A DNA stretch of 64,000 nucleotides from Elusimicrobiota bacterium (GCA_016234805.1 JACRNU010000055.1:38961-102960), one strand, 5' to 3'; numbered from the stretch's first letter, positions 23,275 through 31,655 are shown. The notes: a model not told the origin generated them from the sequence alone. Numbers and translations: made by a program.

Positions 23275-23982
23275 ATGAAGCTGAACATTCTCGGGATGGG
23301 CTGGTATCTGCCGAAGAACGAGATCACCAATGATTTCCTTCATAAGGAAGTCGGCCTCGAAAAGGGGCCGGACTGGGTGGACTCGCGCCTCGGCATCTAC
23401 CGCAGGTTCTCCGTCCTGACCAAGGACTACATCCTCAAGACCAAGAACCAGAACCCCGCCCAAGCCATGGCCCACGCCCGCGCGCACGGGGAGACCCCGG
23501 TGACCATGGGCATCAAGGCGGCCAAGGACGCCCTCAAGATGGCCGGCGTCAGCCCGGACAAGGTCGGCATGGTCATGGCCAACAGCGACACCCCCTTCGA
23601 CATGGTGCCGGCCACGGCCAACCTCATCGCCAAGGGCCTCGGCGTGCGCAACGGCGCGAACTGCGACGTCAACTGCGCCTGCTCGAGCTTTGCCAAGCAC
23701 ATGCAGATCCTCTCCGACACCCGCCCCGAACGGGTGCCCGAGTTCGTGCTCTGCGTCCAGACCGCGGCCTACACCGCGCGCATCGAGTATTCCCCCAACT
23801 CCATCGACCCCTACATCTTCGGCGACGGTGCCTGCGCCCAGGTCCTTTCCACCAAGCACCAGGGCAGGCTCACCGTGGAGCCCATGATTTTCGAGACCAA
23901 CCCGGACGCGGCGGAGACCATCCTCCTCGATGCCGCCGGCCATGTGAGGCCTTCACCGTGGCCCACCAGGCCAACTACGTGA
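23275..23982 (+). CDS. fabH: 3-oxoacyl-ACP synthase III-like, N-terminal part (frameshifted)
   Basis: Encodes residues 1 to about 224 of a FabH-type condensing enzyme before running out of frame. Motifs: YLPKNEITND at the start, VNCACSSFA with active-site Cys136, and IFGDGACAQVL. Near 23946 the homology moves to the +1 frame; the true sequence after AAGHV should be EAFTVAHQAN. A single missing base (CATGT-GAG) explains it, because the total span 23275-24185 is 911 bases, one short of a multiple of three. FabH starts chain synthesis by condensing acyl-CoA with malonyl-ACP. It is either a broken gene or a sequence error. Confidence 0.8.
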   Translation: MKLNILGMGWYLPKNEITNDFLHKEVGLEKGPDWVDSRLGIYRRFSVLTKDYILKTKNQNPAQAMAHARAHGETPVTMGIKAAKDALKMAGVSPDKVGMVMANSDTPFDMVPATANLIAKGLGVRNGANCDVNCACSSFAKHMQILSDTRPERVPEFVLCVQTAAYTARIEYSPNSIDPYIFGDGACAQVLSTKHQGRLTVEPMIFETNPDAAETILLDAAGHVRPSPWPTRPTT

Positions 23983-24185
23983 TGCAGAACTCCGTGCTCC
24001 ACCACCTGAACCTGCCCGAGAAAAAGCATCTCCGGAACGTCCATGAGCAGGGCAACATCGCGGCAGCCGGGGCGCCTTCGGCCATCGCCCAGAACCTCCA
24101 CCGGTTCAACAAGGGCGACAAGCTCGTTTACGCGGTCCTCGGCGCGGGCCTGGCCTGGGGCGGCGGGTACATGGAGGCCAACTAG
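23958..24185 (+). CDS. fabH: 3-oxoacyl-ACP synthase III-like, C-terminal part (frameshifted)
   Basis: Continues the KAS III gene in the next frame. It supplies the remaining catalytic residues, His in VAHQANYVM and Asn in EQGNIAAAGAPS, and the usual ending GDKLVYAVLGAGLAWGGGYM. Together the two pieces make a complete enzyme of about 303 residues with the Cys-His-Asn triad intact, so selection appears to have acted until very recently. The nominal start is unlikely to be used independently. The ketoreductase gene follows 3 bases later. Confidence 0.8.
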   Translation: MAHQANYVMQNSVLHHLNLPEKKHLRNVHEQGNIAAAGAPSAIAQNLHRFNKGDKLVYAVLGAGLAWGGGYMEAN

Positions 24186-24188
24186 GGC

Positions 24189-24911
24189 ATGGACGAGATC
24201 GCGGTCGTCACCGGAGCGGGCGGAGGCATCGGCAGCGCGGTCGCGCTCATGATCCACGATAAATCCGAGGGCGCGCTCAAGCTCGCCCTGTGCGACATCA
24301 ATAAGAACGCGCTCGCCGAACTCGCGGGCCGCATCCCAGGGTCCTTCCCCGTGGTTTCGGACATCACGACCGAGGCGGGACGCAAGGCCCTCGTGGACGC
24401 GGTCCTGGCCAAGGGCACGCCCTCGGTCCTGGTCAACAACGCGGGCATCGACCGGCCCCACGAGCCCTGCCTCGCCATCCTGGAGTCGTCCTACGACACG
24501 CTCCTCAACCTCAACCTCAAGGCCCCGGCCTTCCTCATGAGGGCCTTCTGCAAGGAGATGATGGCCGCGGGCGGGGGAGCCGTGGTCAACATCAGCTCGG
24601 TCCTGGCCAAGCACGCCCTGACCGGCTCCGCCCTCTACCGGGTGAGCAAGGCGGGCCTCGAGGCCCTGACGAAGCAGTTCGCGGCCGAGTTCGGACCCCG
24701 GGGCGTGCGGGTCAACGCCGTTGCGCCCGGCTTCATCATGACTCCCATGACCGCCAACATCCCGGATGAGACCAAGGAGAAGATCCGCTCCATGATCGCG
24801 CTCGGCGAGTTCGGCACGCCCGAGGCCGTGGCCGAGGCGGTATGGCACCTGGTCGAGAACCAGTACATCAACGGCGTGGTATTGCCGGTGGATGGAGGAA
24901 TGGTCCTGTGA
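24189..24911 (+). CDS. fabG: 3-oxoacyl-ACP reductase (FabG-like SDR)
   Basis: 240 residues, classical SDR. Cofactor motif VVTGAGGGIGSAVAL (residues 6-20), VNNAGID, catalytic Ser in NISSVLAKHA, and Tyr-x3-Lys in YRVSKAGLEAL. The end INGVVLPVDGGM is the standard substrate-side signature. Predicted to reduce 3-ketoacyl-ACP with NADPH. The FabZ-like gene begins within its stop codon (GTGA), so the two are coupled. Confidence 0.9.
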   Translation: MDEIAVVTGAGGGIGSAVALMIHDKSEGALKLALCDINKNALAELAGRIPGSFPVVSDITTEAGRKALVDAVLAKGTPSVLVNNAGIDRPHEPCLAILESSYDTLLNLNLKAPAFLMRAFCKEMMAAGGGAVVNISSVLAKHALTGSALYRVSKAGLEALTKQFAAEFGPRGVRVNAVAPGFIMTPMTANIPDETKEKIRSMIALGEFGTPEAVAEAVWHLVENQYINGVVLPVDGGMVL

Positions 24912-25393
24912 GCCTCTCCAATGACGAGATCCTGGCCCTGGTCCCCCAGCAGCGGCCCATGCGGTTCATCGACGACATCCTCGAGCTCGACGGGGACCAC
25001 ATCGTGGGCTCCTACACCTGGAAGGAGGAGGACTGCGCCGGCCACTTCCCGGGCAACCCCGTGGTCCCGGGAGTCAAGCTCATCGAGATGGCGGCCCAGG
25101 TGGGCAACGTGGCCTGGGGCATCTACCTCATGTCCCTGGAATCCTCGCCCGAGCAGGTCCGCGACATGGTGGGCTTCTTCACCCGGATCGAGCAGGGGAC
25201 CTTCAAGCGGGTGGTCCGGCCAGGGGACAAGGTCCGCGCCGAGGCCCAGTTCGGAGACGAGGGCTACTTCCGGTCCAACAAGGTGGCCTCCTGCGTGGAG
25301 ATCCGCTTCGAAGGCGGGCCCAAGGACGGTGAGCTCGCCTTCGAGGGCTTCACCTGCGGGATGTGGGTCCCGCGCGCGGAGGTCCGTGATTAG
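24908..25393 (+). CDS. FabA/FabZ-type 3-hydroxyacyl-ACP dehydratase
   Basis: 161 residues from a GTG overlapping the fabG stop. Hot-dog fold with MRFIDDILELDGDHIVG and the catalytic block AGHFPGNPVVPGVKLIEM: His of GHFPGNP, then the Glu of LIEM in the acid position. Long for FabZ (about 145), with a slightly longer middle. Predicted to dehydrate 3-hydroxyacyl thioesters, next in the cycle after fabG. A strong hairpin follows its stop. Confidence 0.85.
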   Translation: MSLSNDEILALVPQQRPMRFIDDILELDGDHIVGSYTWKEEDCAGHFPGNPVVPGVKLIEMAAQVGNVAWGIYLMSLESSPEQVRDMVGFFTRIEQGTFKRVVRPGDKVRAEAQFGDEGYFRSNKVASCVEIRFEGGPKDGELAFEGFTCGMWVPRAEVRD

Positions 25394-25410
25394 GCCTGGA
25401 GCGCGCGCGG

Positions 25411-25461
25411 AGGTGCCAGGTTCGGGCATCAACATGATGCCCCAGTTCGAACTTGGCACCT
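25411..25461. repeat. Long GGTGCC hairpin within the lipid operon
   Basis: Outer stem AGGTGCCAGGTTCG (25411-25424) / CGAACTTGGCACCT (25448-25461) with one G-T pair. Inside is a second stem GGGCATCA/TGATGCCC around a 3-base loop. It sits between the dehydratase and ketosynthase genes and could attenuate or protect the mRNA. Same family as 21985 and 34197. Confidence 0.8.
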
Positions 25462-25474
25462 GGGCACAGCTATC

Positions 25475-26788
25475 ATGATGATGAAACGCGTCGTCGTCAC
25501 CGGCATGGGCGTCGTGGCCGCCAACGGCGTGGGCCTAGCCGCGTTCCGTTCGGCGCTCAAAGCGGGCCGCAGCGGCATCAAGCGGCACGAGCACCTCCAG
25601 AAGCTCAATTTCTCCTGCCAGATCGGCGGCATCCCGGACCTCACCGAGGAGGACATCCTCAAGGTCCTGCCCGAGCCCGAGTCGCGCAAGCTCGGCGAGG
25701 CCCAGGTCTACACTGCCCTGGCCGCGGTCGAGTGCGCCCGGAGCGCCGGCATCCACGCCGACCTCTACAACGGGTTCAAGGATTCGGCCGTGGACTGGAA
25801 CACCGGCGTGATCATGGGCTGCGGCATCGGCGGCATGGACACCATCTTCGAGGAGATGGGCCCGGCCATGGCTTCGGCCGAGGAAGCCGAGCCCGGCCGG
25901 GGACCTGCTGCCATGGGCACGGATGTCGTGCCCAAGATCATGGGGAGCTCGACGAGCGTCGTGATCGGCCGGTTCCTGGGCCTGGGCAACCTCACGAGCA
26001 GCAACAGCTCGGCCTGCAACACCGGCACCGAAGCCGTCTTCGCCGGCTGGAACCATCTTCAGATGGGCTATGCGGACGCCATGTACGTGGGCGGGGCCGA
26101 GGGCTCCCACTACGGCATCTGGGCAGGGTTCGACGCCATGCGCGACGTGCTCTGCTCCAAGTTCAACGAGACCCCGGAGCGCGGCTCCCAGCCCATGGGA
26201 GCGCTCGCCTGCGGGTTCGTGCCAGGCTCGGGCGCCGCGGTCCTGAGGATCGAGACCCTCGAGGCCGCGCAGAAGCGCGGGGCCCCCATCCTGGCCGAGC
26301 TCCTTGCCGCCTACTGCAACTCAGGCGGCCAGCGCGACGGCGGGTCCATGACCTTCCCCAACCCCGAGGGTGTGACCCGGTGCATCCGCCGGGTCCTCAA
26401 GGACGCCGCAGTCGAGCCCTCGGCCATCAGCCTCATCAACGGACACCTGACCTCCACGGGCGCCGACCCTCAGGAGGTCTCGAGCTGGATGAGCGCGCTC
26501 GAACTTGCGCCGGAGAAGTTCCCCCTCATCCAGTCCACGAAGTCCATGATCGGCCACGGCCTGGGCGCGGCCGGGGCCCTGGAGTCCGTGGCCGTGGTGG
26601 ACCAGCTCGGCCAGGGCTACGTCCACCCCTCCATCAACTGCGAGGAGACCCACCCGCGCATCAAGGCAATCGAGCGGAGCATCCCGCGCTCTTGCATGCA
26701 GAAGCGCCTCGACCTGGCCATCAAGGCGTCCTTCGGATTTGGAGACGTGAATGGCTGTCTGCTGTACAAACGCTGGGACGGGAGGTAA
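25475..26788 (+). CDS. 3-oxoacyl-ACP synthase II-type ketosynthase
   Basis: 437 residues, KAS I/II fold. The triad is complete: Cys181 in NSSACNTGTEAV, His324 in LINGHLTSTG (in place of the usual N-x-H-GTST) and His361 in KSMIGHGLGAAGA. The Leu in the first His motif and the shortened TGTEA block differ from housekeeping FabF. Predicted to elongate an ACP-bound chain with malonyl-ACP. No chain-length-factor partner is present. The stop is TAA; a GGGAGG ribosome-binding site for the next gene overlaps its end. Confidence 0.88.
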   Translation: MMMKRVVVTGMGVVAANGVGLAAFRSALKAGRSGIKRHEHLQKLNFSCQIGGIPDLTEEDILKVLPEPESRKLGEAQVYTALAAVECARSAGIHADLYNGFKDSAVDWNTGVIMGCGIGGMDTIFEEMGPAMASAEEAEPGRGPAAMGTDVVPKIMGSSTSVVIGRFLGLGNLTSSNSSACNTGTEAVFAGWNHLQMGYADAMYVGGAEGSHYGIWAGFDAMRDVLCSKFNETPERGSQPMGALACGFVPGSGAAVLRIETLEAAQKRGAPILAELLAAYCNSGGQRDGGSMTFPNPEGVTRCIRRVLKDAAVEPSAISLINGHLTSTGADPQEVSSWMSALELAPEKFPLIQSTKSMIGHGLGAAGALESVAVVDQLGQGYVHPSINCEETHPRIKAIERSIPRSCMQKRLDLAIKASFGFGDVNGCLLYKRWDGR

Positions 26789-26797
26789 TTGTAAACA

Positions 26798-27745
26798 ATG
26801 GCATTCAAGCGCAAGGAAACGACGGTCGAAGCCGTGGACCTCAGCACGATCACGCCCGAGGACGCGCAGACGCGGATCATCGCCGGGGTCAAGAAGTACG
26901 CCACCAATGAGGCCAACTGGTCCAAGGCCGACCGCAACACGCCCTACCTGGGCCACATCACCGGGATGGGCATCGAGTCCGCGAACCTGGCCGACATCAC
27001 CATGTCCATCGAGCGCCAGTTCCTGACCAAGAAGACCAAGAAGGTCCCGGTCGCCCTAAAGGGCTCTCCTTCGGGTGGGGGCTCCGAGACCGAGTTCACG
27101 CTGGAAGACGGCGACCTCGGCAAGCTCCGCATCCTCGAGGGCCAGGACTCCGTCATGGCCACCCCGGGCCTGACCATCCAGAAGCTCATGGAGCTCGGCC
27201 ACCTGCCGACGAACGCCTCCTACCTCGACGGCACGGCTTCCTTCGCCACGATCGTCTCCGTGGGAGCGGGCCACCGCCTCACGGACGCCCTGCGCAAGAC
27301 GGCCCTCCGCATGGAGAAGTCCCAGCCCGCGGAGAAGACCGAGGCGCGCGCGAACCTCGAGTCCCTCATCAAGCAGGCGCGGGACTTCGAGACCCTGCTC
27401 GGCGACCCGGCGGCCCTGGCCGCGTCCAAGCAAGGTGACTTCCAGACGGACAAGAACTCGCTGGAAGCCCTGACCCACGAGCTCTCCATCGTCAACGAGA
27501 AGCTCAAGGGCGTCACCTCGAGCGACGACCCCTCCCGCTCGACGAGCCTGCGCGCGGAAGAGTCGCAGATCCGCACCCGGATCAGGATGATGCGCCAGAA
27601 ACTGACGGTCTCGGAAGAGACCGCCCGCGGCGCCGGGGTCCGAAAGTCCGTGGACACGGCGAAGTTCCAGGAGGTCCGAGCTCTGCTCGCGGAGACCATC
27701 AAGCTCGCCGTAGAGGCGCTGGCCCAGGTCCCTGCCGGCTGCTGA
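26798..27745 (+). CDS. Probable divergent acyl carrier protein with coiled-coil extension
   Basis: 315 residues, not matched to a named family. Residues 18-88 read like an ACP: TPEDAQTRIIAGVKKY as helix I, a loop ending GHITGMGIESANLADITMSI, and ERQF. The GIES block with Ser61 occupies the place of the DSL phosphopantetheine site, followed by the amphipathic helix II. The remainder is a beta segment (ETEFTLEDGDLGKLRILEG) and then a long charged coiled coil (about 175-300) ending VPAGC. It lies between a ketosynthase and a PPTase-containing gene in an operon that otherwise has no carrier protein. The ACP assignment is inference from this pattern. Confidence 0.5.
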   Translation: MAFKRKETTVEAVDLSTITPEDAQTRIIAGVKKYATNEANWSKADRNTPYLGHITGMGIESANLADITMSIERQFLTKKTKKVPVALKGSPSGGGSETEFTLEDGDLGKLRILEGQDSVMATPGLTIQKLMELGHLPTNASYLDGTASFATIVSVGAGHRLTDALRKTALRMEKSQPAEKTEARANLESLIKQARDFETLLGDPAALAASKQGDFQTDKNSLEALTHELSIVNEKLKGVTSSDDPSRSTSLRAEESQIRTRIRMMRQKLTVSEETARGAGVRKSVDTAKFQEVRALLAETIKLAVEALAQVPAGC

Positions 27746-27768
27746 ACGGACGCTGACCAGGTCCGGTC

Positions 27769-27801
27769 CCCGTGGGGGAGGGCATCCCCCTCCCCCACGG
27801 G
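27769..27801 (+). terminator. Very stable hairpin inside the lipid operon
   Basis: Perfect 14-bp stem CCCGTGGGGGAGGG (27769-27782) / CCCTCCCCCACGGG (27788-27801) with a 5-base loop, 23 bases past the ACP-like gene. No T-run follows. It may partly end transcription or block exonucleases, leaving the upstream genes more highly expressed. Confidence 0.6.
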
Positions 27802-27826
27802 CCGGTTCCCTGCGGCAGCGTCGCCC

Positions 27827-29227
27827 ATGACGCTCACCTCTGCGGACATCCGCAACCTCAGGCTCCAGAGGCTCCTGGGGGACATCGCCGTCCCCTTCAC
27901 CCACGTGTTCCTCTCCCTGGCCTCGCGCTATTTCGGGTACCGATTTCGGGACCTCGAAGCCTTCCGCCGCAAGGTCTGGAAGGCCCTCGACGGGCACGAC
28001 GGCCCGGTCATATGGGCCGCCAACCACCTGACCCTCTGGGACTCCTTCGTCATCTTCTGGGCGGTCTTCCCCCTCCTCAGGACCCTGGAGGGCCGGCGCC
28101 TTCCCTGGAACACCCCTGAGCACACCAACTACTACAGGAACGGCGGGTGGTTCAAGTGCCGCGTCATCCGGGTCTTCATGTACCTCTGCCGCTGCATCCC
28201 CTTCCTGCGCGGGGGCGAGGACGAGTTCTCGGTCCAGTGGCGGCAGATCGCCTTTGAGAAGTGCGTCTGGGTCCTCTCCGAGGGAGGCACTGTCTTCGTC
28301 TTCCCAGAAGCCACCCGCGCCCGCAACGGCTGGTTCGAGGCTGACAAGCCCAAGGACTTTCTCGGCAGCCTGTGTGTTCGCGTTCCGCGTGCCAAGGTCC
28401 TTTGCCTCTACCTGAGAGGCGAGGGCCAGGCAGGCACCACCTCCTACCCGGCTTGGGGCGAGACCTTCCGCATGGACGCCGAGCTCTGGGACCCTGCCAC
28501 GGGCCCGGCCAGCACGGCCCGGTCCATCGCGGCCGGCCTCTTCACCCGCGTCGGAGCCCTGCAGGAAGCCTGGTTCAGCGCAAGCACCCTGCTCAAGAAC
28601 TGCTCCGGCAACGACATCGTGGACCTCAAGGGTCACCTGCTCCGCGAGCACTTCAGCGACGACCTTCTGGACATCGACCCGGAGTGGGCAGGCCGCCTGC
28701 TCACCTCGAAAGAGCTCGAGTACCTCGGAGCCCGACCCGCGGCCGAGCTCTTTTCGACCTTCTGGCGCTTCCACGCTGCCAAGGAAGCGGCCTCCAAAGC
28801 CCTGGCCCAGGCCGGGGTCAAGGTCCTGCCCGGAGGGTTCTCCACTATCGAGGTGGACCTCTTCCAGAACCGGGCCCGGCACCTGCCCACCCTGCTGGAG
28901 TGCCGCCTGCGCTTCACCGACGACGACGCGGACAAGATCCACTGCGTCGCGGTCCTCCGCGGGGGCCGCATCGGAGACGACTCCGAGCCGGGCGACGTGC
29001 TCTGGAAGGTCGCCGAGGTCCCGCCGGGCGAGTCCGGCTCAGGGTTCTGCCGCGACCTAGCCCTGGACCTCATCGCCGAGTCCTCCGACGACATCTCCCC
29101 GGCCTCCCTCTCCTTCACCGAGATCGACGACATCCCGCGCGTGATGCGCGCAGGCAAGCCCCAGGACTGGGGCGTGTCCATCTCGCACGCGGGAAGGTAT
29201 GTTGCGTGCAGCTTCATGGTGTCATGA
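27827..29227 (+). CDS. PlsC-type acyltransferase fused to a 4'-phosphopantetheinyl transferase
   Basis: 466 residues in two domains. Residues 1-240 are a PlsC/LPLAT acyltransferase with NHLTLWDSF giving His67-x4-Asp72, and FPEATRARNGWF as the glycerol-phosphate-side motif. Residues about 255-466 resemble an AcpS/Sfp-family transferase: GNDIVDLKGH (261-270) as the metal-binding Asp block, and FHAAKEAASKAL with Lys319, Glu320 and Lys324. The last strand, GVSISHAGRYVACSF, fits the Sfp ISH pattern. The fusion would activate a carrier protein and transfer its acyl chain. No signal or membrane anchor is evident. It overlaps the next gene by 4 bases. Confidence 0.78.
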   Translation: MTLTSADIRNLRLQRLLGDIAVPFTHVFLSLASRYFGYRFRDLEAFRRKVWKALDGHDGPVIWAANHLTLWDSFVIFWAVFPLLRTLEGRRLPWNTPEHTNYYRNGGWFKCRVIRVFMYLCRCIPFLRGGEDEFSVQWRQIAFEKCVWVLSEGGTVFVFPEATRARNGWFEADKPKDFLGSLCVRVPRAKVLCLYLRGEGQAGTTSYPAWGETFRMDAELWDPATGPASTARSIAAGLFTRVGALQEAWFSASTLLKNCSGNDIVDLKGHLLREHFSDDLLDIDPEWAGRLLTSKELEYLGARPAAELFSTFWRFHAAKEAASKALAQAGVKVLPGGFSTIEVDLFQNRARHLPTLLECRLRFTDDDADKIHCVAVLRGGRIGDDSEPGDVLWKVAEVPPGESGSGFCRDLALDLIAESSDDISPASLSFTEIDDIPRVMRAGKPQDWGVSISHAGRYVACSFMVS

Positions 29228-30660
29228 CCTGCGTGAGAGGGGAAAAAGGCATCCACAGGATTCCCCTCGCCTTGCCTCGGTCTTTGGAACCCCGAAGGGA
29301 GGACCTGGAGGAAGCCTTGCTGTCCGCCCAGCGCCGACTGAAGGACTTCGCCGACCGGAACGGCTGGGCCGATCTCGTCAAGGATAGATTCGCCGACCAA
29401 GCCGAGATTTTCAATGACAAAGCCGAGTTCGATGCGGCGCTGATCCGGCTGACGGGCGCCGACCCTTCGACCAAGCTGCCCAAGACCTATTCCGCCGCTC
29501 TGGAGAAAGGCGTCTTCTTGTCCGTCTCGCCCAGGCTGTACCAAGAGAACTACCCGCAAGGCTCCGAGGACGGCGCCTTCGAGAAACTGGTCGCCCATGA
29601 GATGGCTCACCGACTGCACATCCGTATTCTGAAAGGAGATGAGGATGCCATGGGGCCGATCTGGTTCTACGAGGGATTCGCCATCCATGCCGCAGGGCAG
29701 TTCGAAACGCTTCCGATCCGGTTGAGCCCCGAGGAGATCCAGGAAGTGGTCGACAGCGCGACAAGAGGCAGCTACGCGAAATACGGCGCCGCGTTCCGGC
29801 ATTTCCTGGAGAAAGCTCCCATCCAGGAGCTGGTGAAAAGGGCCGGAGGCAAGGACTTCCCGGACTACCTGAGACGGATTGACAGGCCTTTTCTTCTGAC
29901 CCAGGCCACGAAAGGCGACTGCAAGGGAACCATCCTGCTGGTCCAAGGCAGCGCGCCCTTCAATATCGACGGCCGCATCCCGGTCAAGGGCCGCTCCGCG
30001 TATCACAACATCGAGTTTTACAGGGATATGGCCGACGCCCTCAACTCCTACGGCTGGGATGTCGTCCGGTATGCCAAGCCCGGCGTCTACAAGGATCGGA
30101 TCGATCTTAATGAATACGACAAAACCGACCTTGCGACCATCATGCGCCAGTTGAACGCCATCTGGAACGAGATGCCGTCCCGGAAGCCCCGCATCATCTT
30201 CGCTTGGAGCGAAGGGACTCTGCACGCTTCGCGATTGCCGCTTTCTGAAGCCAGCGCGGTCATTCTCCTGGGAGCGATATCAACGAACATCAGGGATGTG
30301 ATTCTCGCGCAAGGGGGATCGCCAAAAGAAATAAAGGCCATCAGGAAAATGGGCCGCGAAGAGATGTTGGGGATAGATCGCCCTGCCGGAAGGCTTCTCG
30401 ATGAGCTCGCCATGGCGGACAACTGGCGGTTCTTCGAGAAGCACCCAGATCTTCCCATGCTGATCCTGCATGGGGAAGAAGACACGGAGGTTCCGGCCTC
30501 CCATGCGAAGACATGGAAAACCATGCTGCCCAGGCACCGCATCGACCTTGTCTTGAAGCCGTCCGGCAATCACATGTTCGGAGTCGCGCAATCGCCGGAT
30601 ATCGCTGCCCTGGCAGGGACAATCCAAGGATGGCTGGCGGAGACCCTTCAGACCAAATGA
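29224..30660 (+). CDS. Metallopeptidase-like domain fused to an alpha/beta hydrolase
   Basis: 478 residues. Residues about 85-215 carry a gluzincin-type site: VAHEMAHRLH (HExxH at 125-129) and, 20 residues later, WFYEGFA with Glu150 as third ligand. Residues about 230-478 are an alpha/beta hydrolase: GTILLVQGSAPF, a nucleophile elbow IIFAWSEGTLHAS (Ser329, with Ala in place of the first Gly), LILHGEEDTEVP supplying the Asp and SGNHMFG the His. No signal peptide. G+C content is visibly lower than in its neighbours, suggesting acquisition. It overlaps both flanking genes by 4 bases and so is expressed with the lipid locus; a release or editing thioesterase role is possible. Confidence 0.65.
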   Translation: MTCVRGEKGIHRIPLALPRSLEPRREDLEEALLSAQRRLKDFADRNGWADLVKDRFADQAEIFNDKAEFDAALIRLTGADPSTKLPKTYSAALEKGVFLSVSPRLYQENYPQGSEDGAFEKLVAHEMAHRLHIRILKGDEDAMGPIWFYEGFAIHAAGQFETLPIRLSPEEIQEVVDSATRGSYAKYGAAFRHFLEKAPIQELVKRAGGKDFPDYLRRIDRPFLLTQATKGDCKGTILLVQGSAPFNIDGRIPVKGRSAYHNIEFYRDMADALNSYGWDVVRYAKPGVYKDRIDLNEYDKTDLATIMRQLNAIWNEMPSRKPRIIFAWSEGTLHASRLPLSEASAVILLGAISTNIRDVILAQGGSPKEIKAIRKMGREEMLGIDRPAGRLLDELAMADNWRFFEKHPDLPMLILHGEEDTEVPASHAKTWKTMLPRHRIDLVLKPSGNHMFGVAQSPDIAALAGTIQGWLAETLQTK

Positions 30661-31595
30661 GATACTGCATCCTCTTCGCCGGCCAATCCGTGCAGGAGTC
30701 CGGCATGTGCCGGGAGCTCTGGAAGCTCCCCGCGGCCAGGGAGATCCTCGACCGCTTGAAGCCCTCCCTCGGCTCCGACCTCGAATACGTCACGACCGAG
30801 ATGCCCGAACCCGAACTGGCCAGGACCTTCAACGCCCAGCGGGCCATCCACGCCCACCACCTGGGCCACTGGTTCGCCTACAAAGCCGCGCATCCGGGCC
30901 TGGTCCTCGACGGGAGCGTGGGCCACTCCATGGGCATCGCGGCCGCGCTCGTGGCTGCCGGGGCCATGAGCGTGGAGGACTCAGGCGCCTTCATCCGCGC
31001 CCGGGCCCAGGCCTTCTCAGAAGTGTGCGCGGCCTTCAAGGAGCCCATGGGCCTGGCAGCGGTCATGACGGACTTCCTGGGCGACTACATGGAGAAGATC
31101 GAATCCTTCCCTGGCGTGAGCCTGGCCCTGCACAACACCATCGGCCGCGGCACAGCCGGAGGCACCTTGGCCAGCCTCGAGGCTTTCGCACGGCACAGCC
31201 AAGCCGAAGGGTGGCCCATGAAGATCAAGGTGCTCAAGGTCGAGGGCCCCTATCACACCGCGGCTTTCATGGCTGCCGAGCCGGCCCTGCTCCAGGCCCT
31301 GGCCGGCATCAGGCTCGACTCTCCCAAGGTCCCGGTCTTCATGGGGACTTCGGGCAAGTCTGAGACCGACCCGTCGGAGATCAGCCGTCTGCTCGCTGCC
31401 CAGCCCCACACGCGGGAGAAGCACTTCGACGCGGTCTGGGCCGCCTGCGACTCGGGGTGCAGGAACTTCCTCGAGATCGCGCACAAGCCCCAGCCCGTGA
31501 CCTGGATCAGCGACCAGCTTCAGGACGAGGAAGGCGGGCTCATGGCAGGCGTGACCACGCTCGCGGTCAAGACCGCGGACCTCGCCGCCCACTGA
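30657..31595 (+). CDS. fabD: Malonyl-CoA:ACP transacylase (FabD-like)
   Basis: 312 residues. Acyltransferase fold with LFAGQSVQESGM at the start, nucleophile Ser91 in GSVGHSMGIAAAL and catalytic His200 in EGPYHTAAFMA. The usual Q-x-x-x-G and Arg positions are roughly kept (Arg near 117 in IRARAQAF). The ending VTWISDQL matches FabD-like terminal helices. It loads malonyl units onto the carrier protein. Last gene of the lipid operon; the ATG overlaps the upstream stop (ATGA). Confidence 0.85.
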   Translation: MRYCILFAGQSVQESGMCRELWKLPAAREILDRLKPSLGSDLEYVTTEMPEPELARTFNAQRAIHAHHLGHWFAYKAAHPGLVLDGSVGHSMGIAAALVAAGAMSVEDSGAFIRARAQAFSEVCAAFKEPMGLAAVMTDFLGDYMEKIESFPGVSLALHNTIGRGTAGGTLASLEAFARHSQAEGWPMKIKVLKVEGPYHTAAFMAAEPALLQALAGIRLDSPKVPVFMGTSGKSETDPSEISRLLAAQPHTREKHFDAVWAACDSGCRNFLEIAHKPQPVTWISDQLQDEEGGLMAGVTTLAVKTADLAAH

Positions 31596-31655
31596 GCACG
31601 GCCCCGGGCCGCAGTCGGCCTCAGGGAAAAGTGGGTGAGGTCGAGCGGGGAATGG

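Noticed and set aside
28633-30225. Long minus-strand frame opposite the PlsC-PPTase and hydrolase genes.
   Set aside because: The plus strand carries clear catalytic motifs throughout; the minus frame has none.
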